Source: Scolanthus callimorphus
Lineage: Eukaryota; Cnidaria; Anthozoa; Actiniaria; Edwardsiidae
Assembly: GCA_033964015.1 (NCBI GenBank)
Contig: CM066923.1
Location: 24,192,168-24,256,167, forward strand
Reading direction: 5' to 3'
Length of the DNA stretch: 64,000 nucleotides
Shown: one piece after another, positions 13,611 to 24,814 of the stretch
How the letters are laid out: the number at the start of each line of letters is the position of its first letter
Numbering within the stretch: the stretch's first letter is position 1
Position numbers and translations under genes: made by a program
Notes under the pieces: generated by a model
What the model was told of the DNA's origin: nothing
What the model saw: the letters and a program-made list of their open reading frames with translations, nothing else
The model's database searches: none

Positions 13611-14119
13611 CAAGATAACACCGATAAAGCATACATTTTAAACGTCATTACAGACCATTATTGTCATAATATCTTAGGCATTTCTAAGAAAGGAAAGCCC
13701 CAGGGGTTTGCAAAGATAATGCCGTTTAAAAAGTGATTACAGCTGCACCATTTAGAGACACTTCGGAAATATCTTAGGACAGAGGTTTTTTCGTGATGAC
13801 GATAAACAAACCTAAAATGTGTTCACAACTGGTCATTATAACAAATTATGTATTGTTACTCCGGTCGTGGACTCGATTCCCACTGGGAGGTCGGTGTTGT
13901 TTTTCGATACCGATTTTTTTTTCATGTAATATATCAAACACAAGACAAATGATTTGAAAAAAAAAGAGATGTTTGAAATCCTGATGAAAAAATTGTCGAG
14001 GTTTTGATACAGCTTCTCAAACAAATAATTTAATGTCTAGAAAAAAGTAATGAAAACAAAAACGATCGCGCATCCAAACCTCCTTCATACGCATGTTCAC
14101 TAGTAACGTTGGCTGGTTG

Positions 14120-14266
14120 GTTGACTTGTTATTCGAGGAGACGCGACGGTCTAACCATTTGCAGATATTAGAGCAAAGGCAGCACCTTCTCCTCCCGGCC
14201 GGGCTTTGAACTCGCAACCTCCCGCACATACGCCCGGCGCTCTACCATTGCGCTAACCGGTCGTCG
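14120..14266 (-). mobile_element. tRNA-derived SINE, 5' head fragment
   Basis: Read on the minus strand it starts CCGACGACCGGTTAGCGCAA. An A box (TTAGCGCAATGGTAGAGC) and a B box (GGTTGCGAGTTCAAA) follow at tRNA-like spacing. The next segment (GAGAAGGTGCTGCCTTTGCT) is shared with the fuller SINE at 62190-62604. There is no tRNA acceptor-stem closure, so it is not a functional tRNA gene. Confidence 0.8.
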
Positions 14267-14408
14267 GTGAGTTAAAGAGTCTGCGTGAAGCCAGCCGTCG
14301 TTAAAACTCTCGTTTATTATGATTTAATTGTTGTATTAGTAATCATAGAAACATTTTTAAAGGTCCAACGCTTACTGGCTTGTTTTAAGGGTCGTTTTTT
14401 TAGGGTCG

Positions 14409-14529
14409 CCAATACACTGATAATTTTATGCAAGGCAATTGTCTGAAACAATGGAATGCAATGACGTGTACTAAAAACGAAGCAAAATAATGGAGCAGTA
14501 TGCCATGCATAAATTTGTCAGAGTATTGG
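14409..14529. mobile_element. MITE, CCAATACACTGA family, copy a
   Basis: Terminal inverted repeats CCAATACACTGA and TCAGAGTATTGG, with inner arms containing TTTATGCA / TGCATAAA. The second copy is at 59801-59924. Confidence 0.8.
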
Positions 14530-15276
14530 ACTAGTTCTTTTTTTAGGCTGCTTTATTGATATTGTTTTGCTCTGAATACCCGATAGCGTCACATGGCTCC
14601 CTAAGAACGCGTTATTATTCATCAGTCAACTGCCCAGTAGAAGGGCGTACAATCGATCAAGTGCATAGGCCTTATACCCGATAAAGCACTGCGCATCAGT
14701 GGGACATGTTCATTATTATGCTTTTTATAAAGTACAACAATGGCCCTGCACATGACAGTCCCTTCTACTTGTCACTCTCTTTCACTGCAATTGATATTTG
14801 AAAAGATCTCCCATCACATTTCAAGGACCTTAGTATCTTTCTATTTCGCAAAGAAATAAAACATTATCTACTGTTCCAACAACAAGAAATATTGTAATAT
14901 CATAATTTATTCCTCTTTTCACAAATAATATTTCTATGTTAGTTCTTCCAATTAATCTTTTTCTTGATATTTCTATGACTTGCCTGCTTTTTATATAAAT
15001 TCCTACTTTGACTTTTCGGGAAGTTAACAAGAAAACCAACCGGTTCATTTAACTTCCCTCTCGCATTTTCCTTTTCAAATTTCCTTTATACACTACCCCT
15101 AGATACTGCATAATAATATTGTAACTTTTTTTTAACATTTCATTATGAGTCAATAACGATTATGATGATTATGATTATAATTAGTCAGTCTTTGCGCAGT
15201 GATAGGCAGAGTTTAGGGACTGTTCTGTGAGAAGAGACAGGTATCATCTCTCATATTGGTACCCAATCAAAGATTT

Positions 15277-15502
15277 AGGACGTTAAACCGTAGGTCCCGT
15301 CTCTCATACACTACACTAACCGGAACAAGAGGGACGTTAAAGAACCACGAGGACCGTCGGAAGTTGCCCAACCTCTGTGTCACAGAACTCGCCATACTAA
15401 CACACACTCATTATTATAAAAAACTGCTATCTATAGGATGAGTTATCCAAAAATGTAAAGCGCTAGCTTAGAGGTTTGAGGATAAGCGCTATATAAGCAC
15501 CT
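15277..15502 (+). mobile_element. SINE 3' body, 5'-truncated
   Basis: Matches, in the opposite orientation, the body of the SINE at 62190-62604. Shared blocks include AGGACGTTAAACCGTAGG, GGACGTTAAAGAACCAC, AAGTTGCCCAACCTC, GGATGAGTTATCC and GCGCTATATAAGCA. The tRNA head is missing, a typical target-primed 5' truncation. Confidence 0.8.
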
Positions 15503-15540
15503 ACTTTACTTTACTTACTCATGGTCCATAGAGAAGACCC

Positions 15541-16080
15541 CCAGAGTGTATAGTATCCTCATTCCGGCCGAATCGTCTGAGAATCTCTTGAATAAAACCC
15601 ATCGAAGACTACTTACATGTCTACACCTTTCTTTTACCACTACAAATCTAAGATCATTCTAGACGCGAATATCTCACCCTGACCCTACTTTTCTGTACAA
15701 GGGGTTTTCAACAAGCTTAGTACCGTTCCCAGAGTGTAGTATCATCATTCCGGCCGAATCGTCTGAGAATCTCTTGAATAAAACCCATCGAAGACCACTT
15801 ACATGTCTACACCTTTCTTTTACCACTACAATTCTAAGATCATTCTAGACGCGAATATCTCACCCCGGCCTTACTTTACTGTACAAGGGGTTTTCAACAA
15901 GCTTGGTAACGTTGAATGAAATTCTCGGGTGAACCACTTCTAGAGGATGGGGATAAATCCATCCTTCGGATCATGGAACACCTGATCAAGAACTTGGTAC
16001 ACGTGAATTGGTAGACAGAGATTCGGGCTTGCAAATAATGAATCACTTTTTCAGACATGCAATGCTCTAGCTCAGTTTTG
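15541..16080 (-). pseudogene. Coding-like fragment with duplicated exon unit
   Basis: Read on the minus strand, a protein-like frame near 16070-15950 (including FHDPKDGFIP) continues as VVHPRISFNVTKLVENPLY if one C is added to the run complementary to 15949-15952. It ends at a GT donor. A 188-bp unit is then repeated twice (about 15910-15730 and 15729-15541). Each unit holds an intron tail GGGTTTTATTCAAG, an exon starting AGATTCTCAGACGATTCGGC, and (first unit only) a second KLVENPLY stretch and donor. No protein family was recognised. It may be a decaying gene, or a live one with a base-calling error. Confidence 0.4.
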
Positions 16081-16171
16081 TCTAGAGGCCGACTCCCTAG
16101 ACTTGCAACTCGTAAACCGAAATATGCTGTGTCACAACGAGCCACTGGCAGCCAAGCGGCCATAAGTACAG

Positions 16172-16266
16172 GTACTAAGGATGATCTTGAGTGGTTCTTT
16201 AACTCCCCCCTCCCCCAAGGATGATCTTGAGTGGTTCTTTAACTCCCCCCCCCCCCCCCCCCCCCC
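16172..16266. repeat. 37-bp tandem duplication and poly-C
   Basis: GGATGATCTTGAGTGGTTCT followed by TTAACTCCCCC occurs twice head to tail, the second time ending in a run of about 20 C. Confidence 0.9.
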
Positions 16267-16350
16267 TGGAACTCGGTAGGGTAGTGAAGGGGAGGTGGGA
16301 CCTCGGTTTATCTGAGGTTGTCTAATTTGCGAGCCGCGATTGAAAAACAC

Positions 16351-18427
16351 AAAAGTAGAAAAAAAAATAGCAGACTTATAATACTGTGGTCATTTTAAAG
16401 ATACCAAGGATTAATATTCCACTCTATTCGACAAATTAGTCTATTCAAGAAATGCAAAAAGCAAACAAATCCATGTCAGTTCCTTCAAAATTGTCATGAA
16501 TACCACACATGGCTCATAAATTGGTTACGACGTAGCTCTAGCCTGCCTCTTCTCTTACTGGTTTATCCAGCATGGTAGGCAGTCACGAAGATTGCCCGAT
16601 TTCCTCGCTCCTCACTCCCCTTCAATTCCATTTGCAACTTCTGCAAAACCGACAAAAAACGATTTAGTTTCCGTCTTTCAAAAGATGAATTTTGAAATGA
16701 GCTATACAATTACAGCCGCACGCTTTCAAAAACGGTTTTTTTTTATAATAGTTTATAAAAAAAATGTAACTTTCCACTGAAGATGCAATTAAAACTTCAG
16801 AGTTGTAACCTAACAGACCCCTAACACAGTTCTAAACGCATTCAAAGCCCATTCCACGGTTACGAGCCTCTTGGCGAGCCCCGAGGCTATTTAAGGCGAG
16901 TCTTTGAAAAACATAATAAAAACTTGAATAAACCTCATGTCGAGAAGGGGTATGGTCAACCTTTTTGTCACCTTGCCTTATTGAGTAAGCATTATTTTAA
17001 ATTTGATTTTTTTAAAAATGACAAGAAATACATCAAAAGGCTCGTGGCTCGCCCCGAAAGGCTCGGGGCTCGGAGGCTCGCAAAATAGCAACACCCGGTT
17101 TATCTCATCGGTTTGTCTCACCCGAAAGACGTGACACATGGTAGAACTGAAAGTTCCATTCACAATAGTCAAGCAGTTTCGACCACGACTCGAAAAAAAA
17201 AGAAAATTCCTTATGTCCCGGCCGTGAGTCGGCTTTGGGAATAAAAAGGAATGAAAAAATATATTTGTTTTTCAATGCCGATGGGATGATTCCTTTTATT
17301 TTATTCCCCTACGCCTGGGACTTAAATAGAATTTTCAGTATCTCGAAATTGGTCTTTCTCGATCGCAAAACAAAACAATTTCTCAAAGGCCGTTCTCTTT
17401 TTAACGTCTTTTATCACATGGACGGTGTCATATAAAAATCGAAGGAGGGAATAAAACATGTTAAGGCTCCATGATTGTGAGAACCCCCTAGAGCTGCTAT
17501 AGACTGCTTGCAGTCCCTTTGGCGACCGTCCATGAAAACGCGAGCTCGTGAAAAAAAACGAGGAGCGCCGGATCGAATGCGCGACGATTGTGTGAAGTGC
17601 GGAAGGCAGAAGCGAGCGCCGAAGGCGTGAGAACGCGCTGAAGGGGAGAAACGCCAAAAGAAGGACTCGTTTGCCTACAACAACTTCTATATCTTTTTTG
17701 CTTTGTTTTTCAATTTTGTTTAAATTCAAAAGACATAGATTTATGCAAGGAAATGCCTAGAGCTTAAATGAACCGCTAGGTTTTCTAGTTAGACACTTAG
17801 GCAAGTAATGTTATAATATTTTTGTAGGTTTCACCAAGGTTTCACTGACTATGGGAACAAACACTGCAGGCGTAAGCAAAGCAGTAGCAAGTGCAAATAG
17901 CTGAGCTAAGCGTGCATATGTACAAAAAAAAACATAGAAAAGCAAAACTGAGTTAATATTATGTCTAGTCCCTTCCAGCTTTCAAATTAGCCAGTCAAAA
18001 CGGTTTTTGTTGCATCGCCTAGCGTTCCAACACTTTGTTAATATATTGTAATTGAGCATAAACCTTTTCCATCTCCTCAGTAGAAATCTTGGATTATGTC
18101 AAATGTAAACTGCGTTAGACTTGTACGATGATTATAAATCTACTCCTTGTTTCCCAAAACTGTGAAAACCCGAGTAATTCTTGCTGTACTTAGGACCGAT
18201 GTGTTTTCACAAACAATACTTTTGTGAAACGTGAGGAGAGATCAGCTGGTTCTTTTGGGCGTTTCTCCTGTGCATGGGGATTTTTTGCATGAGTGACCAC
18301 AAACAATGGCGTCCGAAGCACATTTTTTTAAATAGGTGTAGTCTCAAACCTTTCTAAGATTTGGTGTACCTCCCCTGGAGAAAAGGGTCTCACCCCAAGC
18401 CACGATAAAACCTGGCCCTAAAGGCGC
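16351..18427. other. Intergenic region, no gene recognised
   Basis: Open frames here are short or repeat-derived. The longest, 17322-17729 on the minus strand, runs through the ACTGCTTGCAG repeat that recurs at 53731-53780. No splice-supported exon was found. Confidence 0.45.
17498..17546. repeat. ACTGCTTGCAG repeat, copy a (partner 53731-53780)
   Basis: ACTGCTTGCAG, then a gap and CGTCCAT, followed by GCGAG-type sequence, is shared with 53731-53780. Both make the same spurious minus-strand peptide motif (RSPK.GLQAV). Confidence 0.6.
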
Positions 18428-18751
18428 GATCAAACAGCGATGAGAGTTGATGAGAACATGGGAGTTTTCCCGTTTGATCGCGAACTCTCATCGATTCTCA
18501 TTCACTCTCATTCCGCTCTCATGCACTTTGAACACTTTGAGTTGTTGACCGACGAACTGCAGGTTCATTTGGTTCCTGAACTGCAGGCTTTCCTCTGCGG
18601 ACAGGAACTGGGTGCTAGTGCTCACGCTGACTCTCATCAACTCTCATCACCGTTTGTCGATCGCTTCTCGTGAGAGTAGATGAGTCAGAGTGGATGATAG
18701 TTGGAACTCTTATTAGTTCTCATCAACTCTCATCGCCGTTTGATCCCTGCT
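18428..18751. mobile_element. Foldback element rich in CTCTCATC, full copy
   Basis: Left end GATCAAACAGCGATGAGAGT, right end ACTCTCATCGCCGTTTGATC, with more CTCTCATC / GATGAGAG motifs inside. The left breakpoint of the 8.5-kb tandem duplication (18640) falls inside this element; copy 2 carries only its right part (27166-27269). Confidence 0.75.
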
Positions 18752-19591
18752 TAAAATACCCTACCAAAACTGGGACTATATCATAGTAAAGGTGTCGTTG
18801 ATGACTGTTTTCTTGCTCGACTGTGATTTTCACGATGATTACAATAACTAATCTGAGAAAAACGTGTTCTCCCTCAACGTTTTACGGTATTGTACCACTA
18901 AACAATGCTAATTATTTTGAATGTCCTTGATTTCTCACTGAAACCTCTTTAAAATAACTGAGCCCCAATTTTAACCCCTATAAAAAACGAGCACCACTAT
19001 TATGACCAGATGGGAAAAACCTCGCGGGAGCATTTTCTTGCTGTTCGCTATGAGATAAAGCGAAGGGCGGATTAGCTAAGGTTGTCATCGGGTCTAATTT
19101 CGAGCAAGCCGATAATGTTTTGCGTTCCCCAGATGTTCTTGGTGTAATTAGTGTAAAATAACATGATTGATCACTTATGTGATACGTCTGACAGAGTCTG
19201 GACCAGGTTTAGGTACGTACACTATACAATCTCGCTTCCGGGATTGACGCCTGTTTCTGCTGTAGAGGTACACAATCAGAGTTTGCGTAAATTATTTCTA
19301 ATTAGCCAAGCTTTCAAGGTCATTTGCGGCAAAAATTACTGGCACAGTCAGATTGCGTAGAATGCATGTTGAACATTTTTTCTAACTCGGTTATCGCTTT
19401 TTAGTATAACTCAAGTGATTATAAGAATTTCCGCGCCCTGATTGGCCGAGAGGTTTGTTTTCTCTCACTGGTAGGTGATTATAATATTAAAAGGATTGAG
19501 AGTGCGCGCGCGAGTTTTGATATGATCGTAAAAAAATCCAATAAAAACAAGGTTTTTTTTTTCTAAAAGCCTTATGAATCATTAAAGCAAT

Positions 19592-19663
19592 TATACTAAA
19601 ACAATTAGTCGTCTCATGCTCCATGATAATCACGTCGCCTTCATGGAGACTAATTGTTAAATA
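19592..19663. mobile_element. Small MITE, TATACTAAAACAATTA family
   Basis: TATACTAAAACAATTAGTC on the left and GACTAATTGTTAAATATA on the right form terminal inverted repeats around a short centre. Duplicated at 28119-28190; a related copy is at 42077-42172. Confidence 0.7.
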
Positions 19664-20541
19664 TATGACATGGCAGTTTGCCTTAGGGTTTATAATTATA
19701 AAGAGCTATTGGTCTAAACCACGAAGGGTATCAGATTAATTTTAATTCAAGCAACTAATTAAAAACATTTCCACATTAATAAACGGATGTGCGTGTTAAT
19801 GGTTAATGTGGGACATAAGGCTCGACAGAAAATTAATAATATCCAAGAAATGTTGTTGAAATTACTCGCTCAAAAACACCAGTTTTTCGAGTATCGTTAA
19901 ATGCGTAGAACGGGTAATAAGATAAACATTCGAGAGTTCAACACAAAATCTGCAGCTTGGACAACCTGCTACTCTATTGAGAACGTGTCAGATTGTGGCA
20001 AAACAACAAACCAGGAGGGCACACAAAACTGTAAATATTTTTGTTAGGGACAACCAATTTATTAATTAAAAGTTGTTGCCAATGATTCGAGATTATACCG
20101 CATCTCATGCAGGGCGCTCCTCTGTAGAAGACGAGGCACAATCTCGTTCAGGACCTCTTAGGCCAAGCACAAACGTCGAACTTCTTCTTTCGAACCTTTC
20201 CTTTTTTCAAAGGATGCCGCTTCATTACACTTTATAATAGATAGCTCCCTGTTTTATTTTGAATTGGAACGGGGCAACTCTGGCACGACGTTTGCCGTAG
20301 GACTTAGTGACGTTCCTTTCTTTTTCTATTCACAGAACATAGTTTTTAAAGTAACGTGGTTGGAGTGGTTAAAACGAATTGGAATCGCACGTTCGACCCA
20401 AGGAGAAGCTAGTGGACATAAAACATCTTACTTCGTGCTGATCAACTAAAACGTCGGCTTGAAGAAAACGGTCCGTTAGACAGTGTAGGTTACCTGGCTG
20501 TCTCGAAGGAAACAAGACACGAAGAGCAAAGCGAAGTTTGC

Positions 20542-20658
20542 ATGAGGGATCGTGCAGAATGCACCTGGCGTTTGTTAATAATTCATCCCTCGCTAGTAAC
20601 TCTTCAGATGCGAACACTCGCGTGGAGGAGGCCTCGGACGGGAGCGGAGAGTCTCTGA
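20542..20658 (+). CDS. Overlapping upstream ORF of GPCR 1
   Basis: An ATG 17 bases before the receptor start opens a 38-codon frame in a different phase that ends inside the receptor CDS. Its context is weak (T at -3). The receptor ATG has A at -3. If transcribed in the 5'UTR it could lower receptor translation. It is retained in the second copy (29054-29170), but the copies are so similar that this is not evidence of selection. Confidence 0.35.
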   Translation: MRDRAECTWRLLIIHPSLVTLQMRTLAWRRPRTGAESL

Positions 20659-21659
20659 CATTCAAAGTGGTCAAGTTATCATTGTATGCGCTCATCTTCC
20701 TTATCAGCGTAGTGGGGAACAGCCTGGTTTGTATCGTGATTGCAAGAAGGCGTCGTATGAGGACGGTAACAAATTATTTCATTCTCAATCTCGCAATCGC
20801 CGATCTCGCCATCACGTGTATCTGCATTCCATTTGATATTCCCGTGCAGGAGAACGGCTACGAGTGGCCGTACGGGCCATTTATATGCAAGATCATGTAC
20901 CCGTTACAAACAATGTGTATGTTTGCGTCTATCTTCACGCTAATGGCAGTGAGTCTTAACAGGTTCTGGGCGATAGTGTACCCATTACGGACCGAGATGA
21001 GTAAATCTCAAGCCACTATAGTTATTGTCCTTATATGGTTCGTCTCGTCTGGATTGACTATCCCGTATGTGACTGTGCTAAATTTGAAAGACGGATCCGA
21101 CTGCTCGGAAAGCTGGCCGGCGCCAGAATACCAGAAGGCTTACACCGTCTGCATTTTCGTATTCCAGTACTTGTTACCTCTATGCGTAATAGCTGCGACG
21201 TACCTTAAAATAGGTTTGGAACTACGCAAGTGTATACGGATACGAGGCGTCAACTCCGTACTCGAGCGCGCAAAACAGGAAGACACTAAAAAGGTAGTGC
21301 GCATGCTCATAATAGTAACACTGCTGTTCGCAATATGCGTTTTACCAAACAACATCATGTGGTTGTGGATGGACTTCGGTAACGGCGCATCGGAGTACAA
21401 ATACTTCTGGCAAATGGTAGCCGTGACTAACATCATACTGTTCGCCAACAGTGCTACCAATCCAGTGGCTTATACAATCTGCCACGAGAAATTCCGGGAG
21501 GAGTTCAAACTGTATTTCACGTGCGATCCTAAGATCTTCCATACTATGCAGACTACAATATTTCGGAGCATGCGCGAGAGCGACGAATCTCTTCGGCCTC
21601 CCAGGATTCATAATTCCGAAGAGGTGCTCCTCGTTGCTGCGAAGGAAACTGTTGTTTGA
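20559..21659 (+). CDS. Class A (rhodopsin-like) GPCR, peptide-receptor type, intact
   Basis: Single-exon seven-transmembrane receptor of 366 residues from the first in-frame ATG; the frame opens seven codons earlier but without ATG. Numbering from that 373-codon open frame: N-glycosylation sites NSS near 15 and 21, GNS in TM1 (N61), NLAIADLA in TM2 (D89), Cys117 at the top of TM3 paired with Cys189 in loop 2, W167 in TM4, P214 in TM5, CVLP in TM6 (P270) and NPVAY in TM7 (308-312). Two key motifs are altered: DRY is NRF (141-143) and the TM6 toggle Trp is Val268. The WPYG sequence before TM3 and overall form suit a neuropeptide-type receptor, expected at the cell surface; the ligand is unknown. 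It lies upstream of, and convergent with, the orphan tail exon at 24815-25188. Confidence 0.93.
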   Translation: MHLAFVNNSSLASNSSDANTRVEEASDGSGESLTFKVVKLSLYALIFLISVVGNSLVCIVIARRRRMRTVTNYFILNLAIADLAITCICIPFDIPVQENGYEWPYGPFICKIMYPLQTMCMFASIFTLMAVSLNRFWAIVYPLRTEMSKSQATIVIVLIWFVSSGLTIPYVTVLNLKDGSDCSESWPAPEYQKAYTVCIFVFQYLLPLCVIAATYLKIGLELRKCIRIRGVNSVLERAKQEDTKKVVRMLIIVTLLFAICVLPNNIMWLWMDFGNGASEYKYFWQMVAVTNIILFANSATNPVAYTICHEKFREEFKLYFTCDPKIFHTMQTTIFRSMRESDESLRPPRIHNSEEVLLVAAKETVV

Positions 21660-22303
21660 CCACTCGTGACTGCAAAGAGGCTATGCATGAGCAGGTCTGC
21701 TACAGCATAATATATCCGTGACCAGTTGTGTATAACATAAGCTCCTTCTCCTTTCCCAGTTCCAGTCGAAAGTATGAACGAAGGTCATCTCACAGCTTCG
21801 TGTGCGCAGGAAAAAGTATGCGCACATAAAGTGATGGAGGGGATTTGCGGCCAATATTTTGCGGCAAATTATTTTAAAAAAAGGTAGCCAACAACTTGCT
21901 CGTGAACTGTGTTGTATGACCTTTGGGTGAAATGGTAGAAGCTGGTGCTATCATCCGTTGGAATGGAAATATATGACAGCTAGTACTACGCATCGATCTC
22001 GTCCTCAGAGCCTTCGGCCATCTGGCCAGCGGAAGGCGACGAACCAAAGGTTCTTGAAGATGCCATATTTGGCAGATCTAGATTCTAGGACTTCCGGTTT
22101 AACAAACCCGTCTAAATTGTTAGAAAAGCAGCGGCAAATGCAGGTGCTTGAATTGTTAGTTCCTTAGATGGACTTTTTCTTTTACTTTTACTTAAAGTTT
22201 GACCGTTAAAACGGCGAATTCGTTGGTCCTATAATCTACTACGCATGCTCAAGAAATTTCGCTCGTCGCTTTCAGCTGGTCAGATGACCGAAGGCTTTGG
22301 GGA

Positions 22304-22478
22304 CACAGGGAAGTTCTGCAGAAACCCATCCATGGGAAAAGCTGAATTTCCAATGCTAGAAGAATGGGAAGTGTTCGGATTTCCTACAGCAATCCATGTA
22401 AATTCAGAACACTTCCTATACGCGTGCCTTGGGAAATTCAGCTTTCCCATGGATGGGTTTCTGTAGAATTCCCTGTGG
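22304..22478. mobile_element. MITE family M1, copy 1
   Basis: Ends CACAGGGAA and TTCCCTGTG, with inner arms AGAAACCCATCCATGGGAAA and TTTCCCATGGATGGGTTTCT and a second inner pair GGGAAGTGTTC / GAACACTTCC. GGA flanks both ends and may be a 3-bp target duplication. Other copies: 30814-30988, 50784-50962, 55769-55930. Confidence 0.85.
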
Positions 22479-23319
22479 GACGAGATTGCTTTTACCTTAG
22501 AATTTTAATTCGATCATTACTCGTGCTGTTCGTTTTAAGGTTTATAGTAACAGGAACAAAATTAATATATGACAAATAATATACGTACTTGCTCGAGATC
22601 AACCATCCGTATTGTAATTGAAAAAGAGAAAAATACAAAATACTTGAAATAAATTTGAGAAATAGAAAATGTCAAAGTGTCTGGTTGCGTTGTTACATTA
22701 AAAGGTGAATGGCGAGAACCCTGATGAGTCGTTACCAATAATGGTACGATTGTCCGGGAGAGGGTAGTTCTGCGAAGGACTGTTGGTGGCACAGTGAAGT
22801 TCTGCAGAAATTGGAAATTGGGTTGCAACAAGACGAAAACACTGTTAGCCGATTTTGTCTATTCTTATAAACAGTATAAAGTTATCACAGGACTTTATTT
22901 CTCCATTTCCGCACCAGCATAGATAAGAAGGCCAGTGGCACTGCGTTATCTATAATTCCCCTAAACGTTTGCTTTTTATCACCATAAAAGTCGCACAGGA
23001 ATTGCATGAGAATACGTGAATTACGCTCACCTTTGGCGGTCACAGAAAAGTAATAAACCCTTCTGTGAGAAAACTTATTTACACAAATTTGTAATTCTTT
23101 ATCATCGGCTCCTTTAAAAGAGCACATGCGTCAGAGCCAGCTGAACGCGCGGAATAATTTGGAATACTTTGAAAATATATTGAATTTGAGTATTATAGAG
23201 TCTTAAAATGTGAATTCACAAATTTTTCAAAATTTCGATTTTAAGGTTTTAGTCAACGAATAATGAACGGCCAACTCCACAGAACGTTGCATGCAAAAAG
23301 TAGTGCGAAACAGTTCAAA

Positions 23320-23449
23320 CGCGACCGAGAAATGGCCCACTGAATACTCACTGTATTTTAGGCACAGTTCAAAACTTTATGAACTGAACTAAAAATACAG
23401 TGAGTTGTTAAAGAAAATTATGTATTCAGTGGACGATATCTCGGTCGCG
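23320..23449. mobile_element. Foldback element, CGCGACCGAGA ends, copy 1
   Basis: Terminal repeats CGCGACCGAGA / TCTCGGTCGCG, then CCACTGAATA / TATTCAGTGG, then TCACTGTATTTT / AAAATACAGTGA. Duplicated at 31805-31934. Confidence 0.85.
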
Positions 23450-23654
23450 TGCCTCATTTTTCATTCGATATGCCCTTTCTAAATGAGGGGCAAATTTTGC
23501 TAAATCGAAAATTTGTTGTTTTGTGACGTCATCACTTTAGGACTCTTATTATAGCACATCATAGTTAAGGAAGCCAGTTCACCCTGTCCATAATTCACTG
23601 CGTCCCCGCCATAATTGACGCCGCTGAAAATGGCGGCGTTGGCAAAAAGCTTTC

Positions 23655-24123
23655 AAGTGCCACTAAAGGCAGAAATCAACCACATTTCATCAAAAAGATC
23701 CATTATCCAAGGGAACAGTAACGAAAGAAAAATGTGCTTTGCTCGCGCTGTGAATATTTTATTGGTTTTTTAATATTTCCGATTGGCGATTTCGTTTTCG
23801 TTCGACTATGCGCGTTGCATCTTGTGGGATGAACAATGGTTCCGGTGACGTGATAACAAGACAAAGAAAGAAGAACAAAAACCTATCTTTGTTTTACTTT
23901 CTTTGTCTTGTTATTACATCACAGGAACCATTGTTCTGAAGAGCTTCTCCCCCAAGATGAATATCGCGCATAGTTGACGAAAAAAAACCCCGCCAAATCG
24001 GACATATTAAAAAACAATAAATATTCACGGCGCGCGCAAAACACATTTTTCTTTCGCTACTGTTCCCTCGGATAATGGATCTTTTAGATGAAACGTGGTT
24101 GAGTTCTGCCTTTAGTGGCACTT
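23655..24123. mobile_element. Foldback family M2, element A, copy 1
   Basis: Ends AAGTGCCACTAAAGGCAGAA and TTCTGCCTTTAGTGGCACTT. The arms run over 200 bp almost to the centre, where AACAATGGTTCC...GGAACCATTGTT meet. The outer ends match element B just downstream, so both belong to one family. Copy 2 is at 32142-32612. Confidence 0.88.
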
Positions 24124-24287
24124 TAAATAATTCATTTTTATAGTGGTGCACATTGCTCTTTACAGATGCGAGCAAAGCTCTTAAAAGTACAAAGACTTTA
24201 CACGAAGTCGATGTTTCTGATGCTCTAATTAATGCCAACAATAACAAAGTAATGCATTATGGTCAGGATGAGTGCCTTTTAAAATAA

Positions 24288-24804
24288 CACTCAAGGCAGA
24301 CATTTACTTTATTTCAACAAAACGTTAACTGGATAAAACTAACTTTCCCGAAATAAAACTTCTTTTTGCGCGCGCCCTGAATTTCTTCCCGATTTTCAAA
24401 TATATTTGTTTCGCGCTTTTTTTTGTGGTAAGAAAATCCGTATGCGAATTACATGCTAATTATCTAGACTCGCCTCTGACGTCACACCGAGAACGGTTCT
24501 AGCAAGAAAATGTTGTGATCGCGATCTGAGAGGAAGCTCTCTAGTTTTCGTTGATTTCTCCCGAAAATGTGGTGCAAAAATCCTTTCATGTTTACTCTAT
24601 ATGATTACGATACCTCACTTCGTTGTGACATCAGTTGACTCTCCCAATGCAACGCGCAAGGTTTGCTTGCAAAAGCAAATCAATCTTTAAAAGTCGGTAC
24701 AAAGTTCAGACGCTTGCAAAAAAGGATTGTTCTTTCGTGAAAGTTAGTTTTAAATCTTAAACGTTTTGGTGAAATAAAGTAAATGTCTGCCTTGAGTGGC
24801 ACAC
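24288..24804. mobile_element. Foldback family M2, element B, copy 1
   Basis: Left arm CACTCAAGGCAGACATTTAC, right arm GTAAATGTCTGCCTTGAGTG, with inner pairing ACTAACTTTC / GAAAGTTAGT. The right end lies 10 bp from the stop codon of the tail exon at 24815, so any 3'UTR of that exon is transposon sequence. A TTTATT (AATAAA on the minus strand) sits in the left arm near 24307. Confidence 0.85.
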
Positions 24805-24814
24805 TATAATGTCC

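Noticed and set aside
14180..14266. tRNA gene
   Set aside because: A and B boxes are present, but the cloverleaf does not close, and the same head continues into a SINE body at 62190-62604.
17322..17729. 135-codon minus-strand ORF
   Set aside because: Contains the repeat-derived RSPKGLQAV motif also made by the repeat at 53731-53780; no splice or family support.
22885..23127. 80-codon minus-strand ORF present in both duplication copies
   Set aside because: Conservation is explained by the recent duplication; splice-like sites exist, but no partner exons or family were found.
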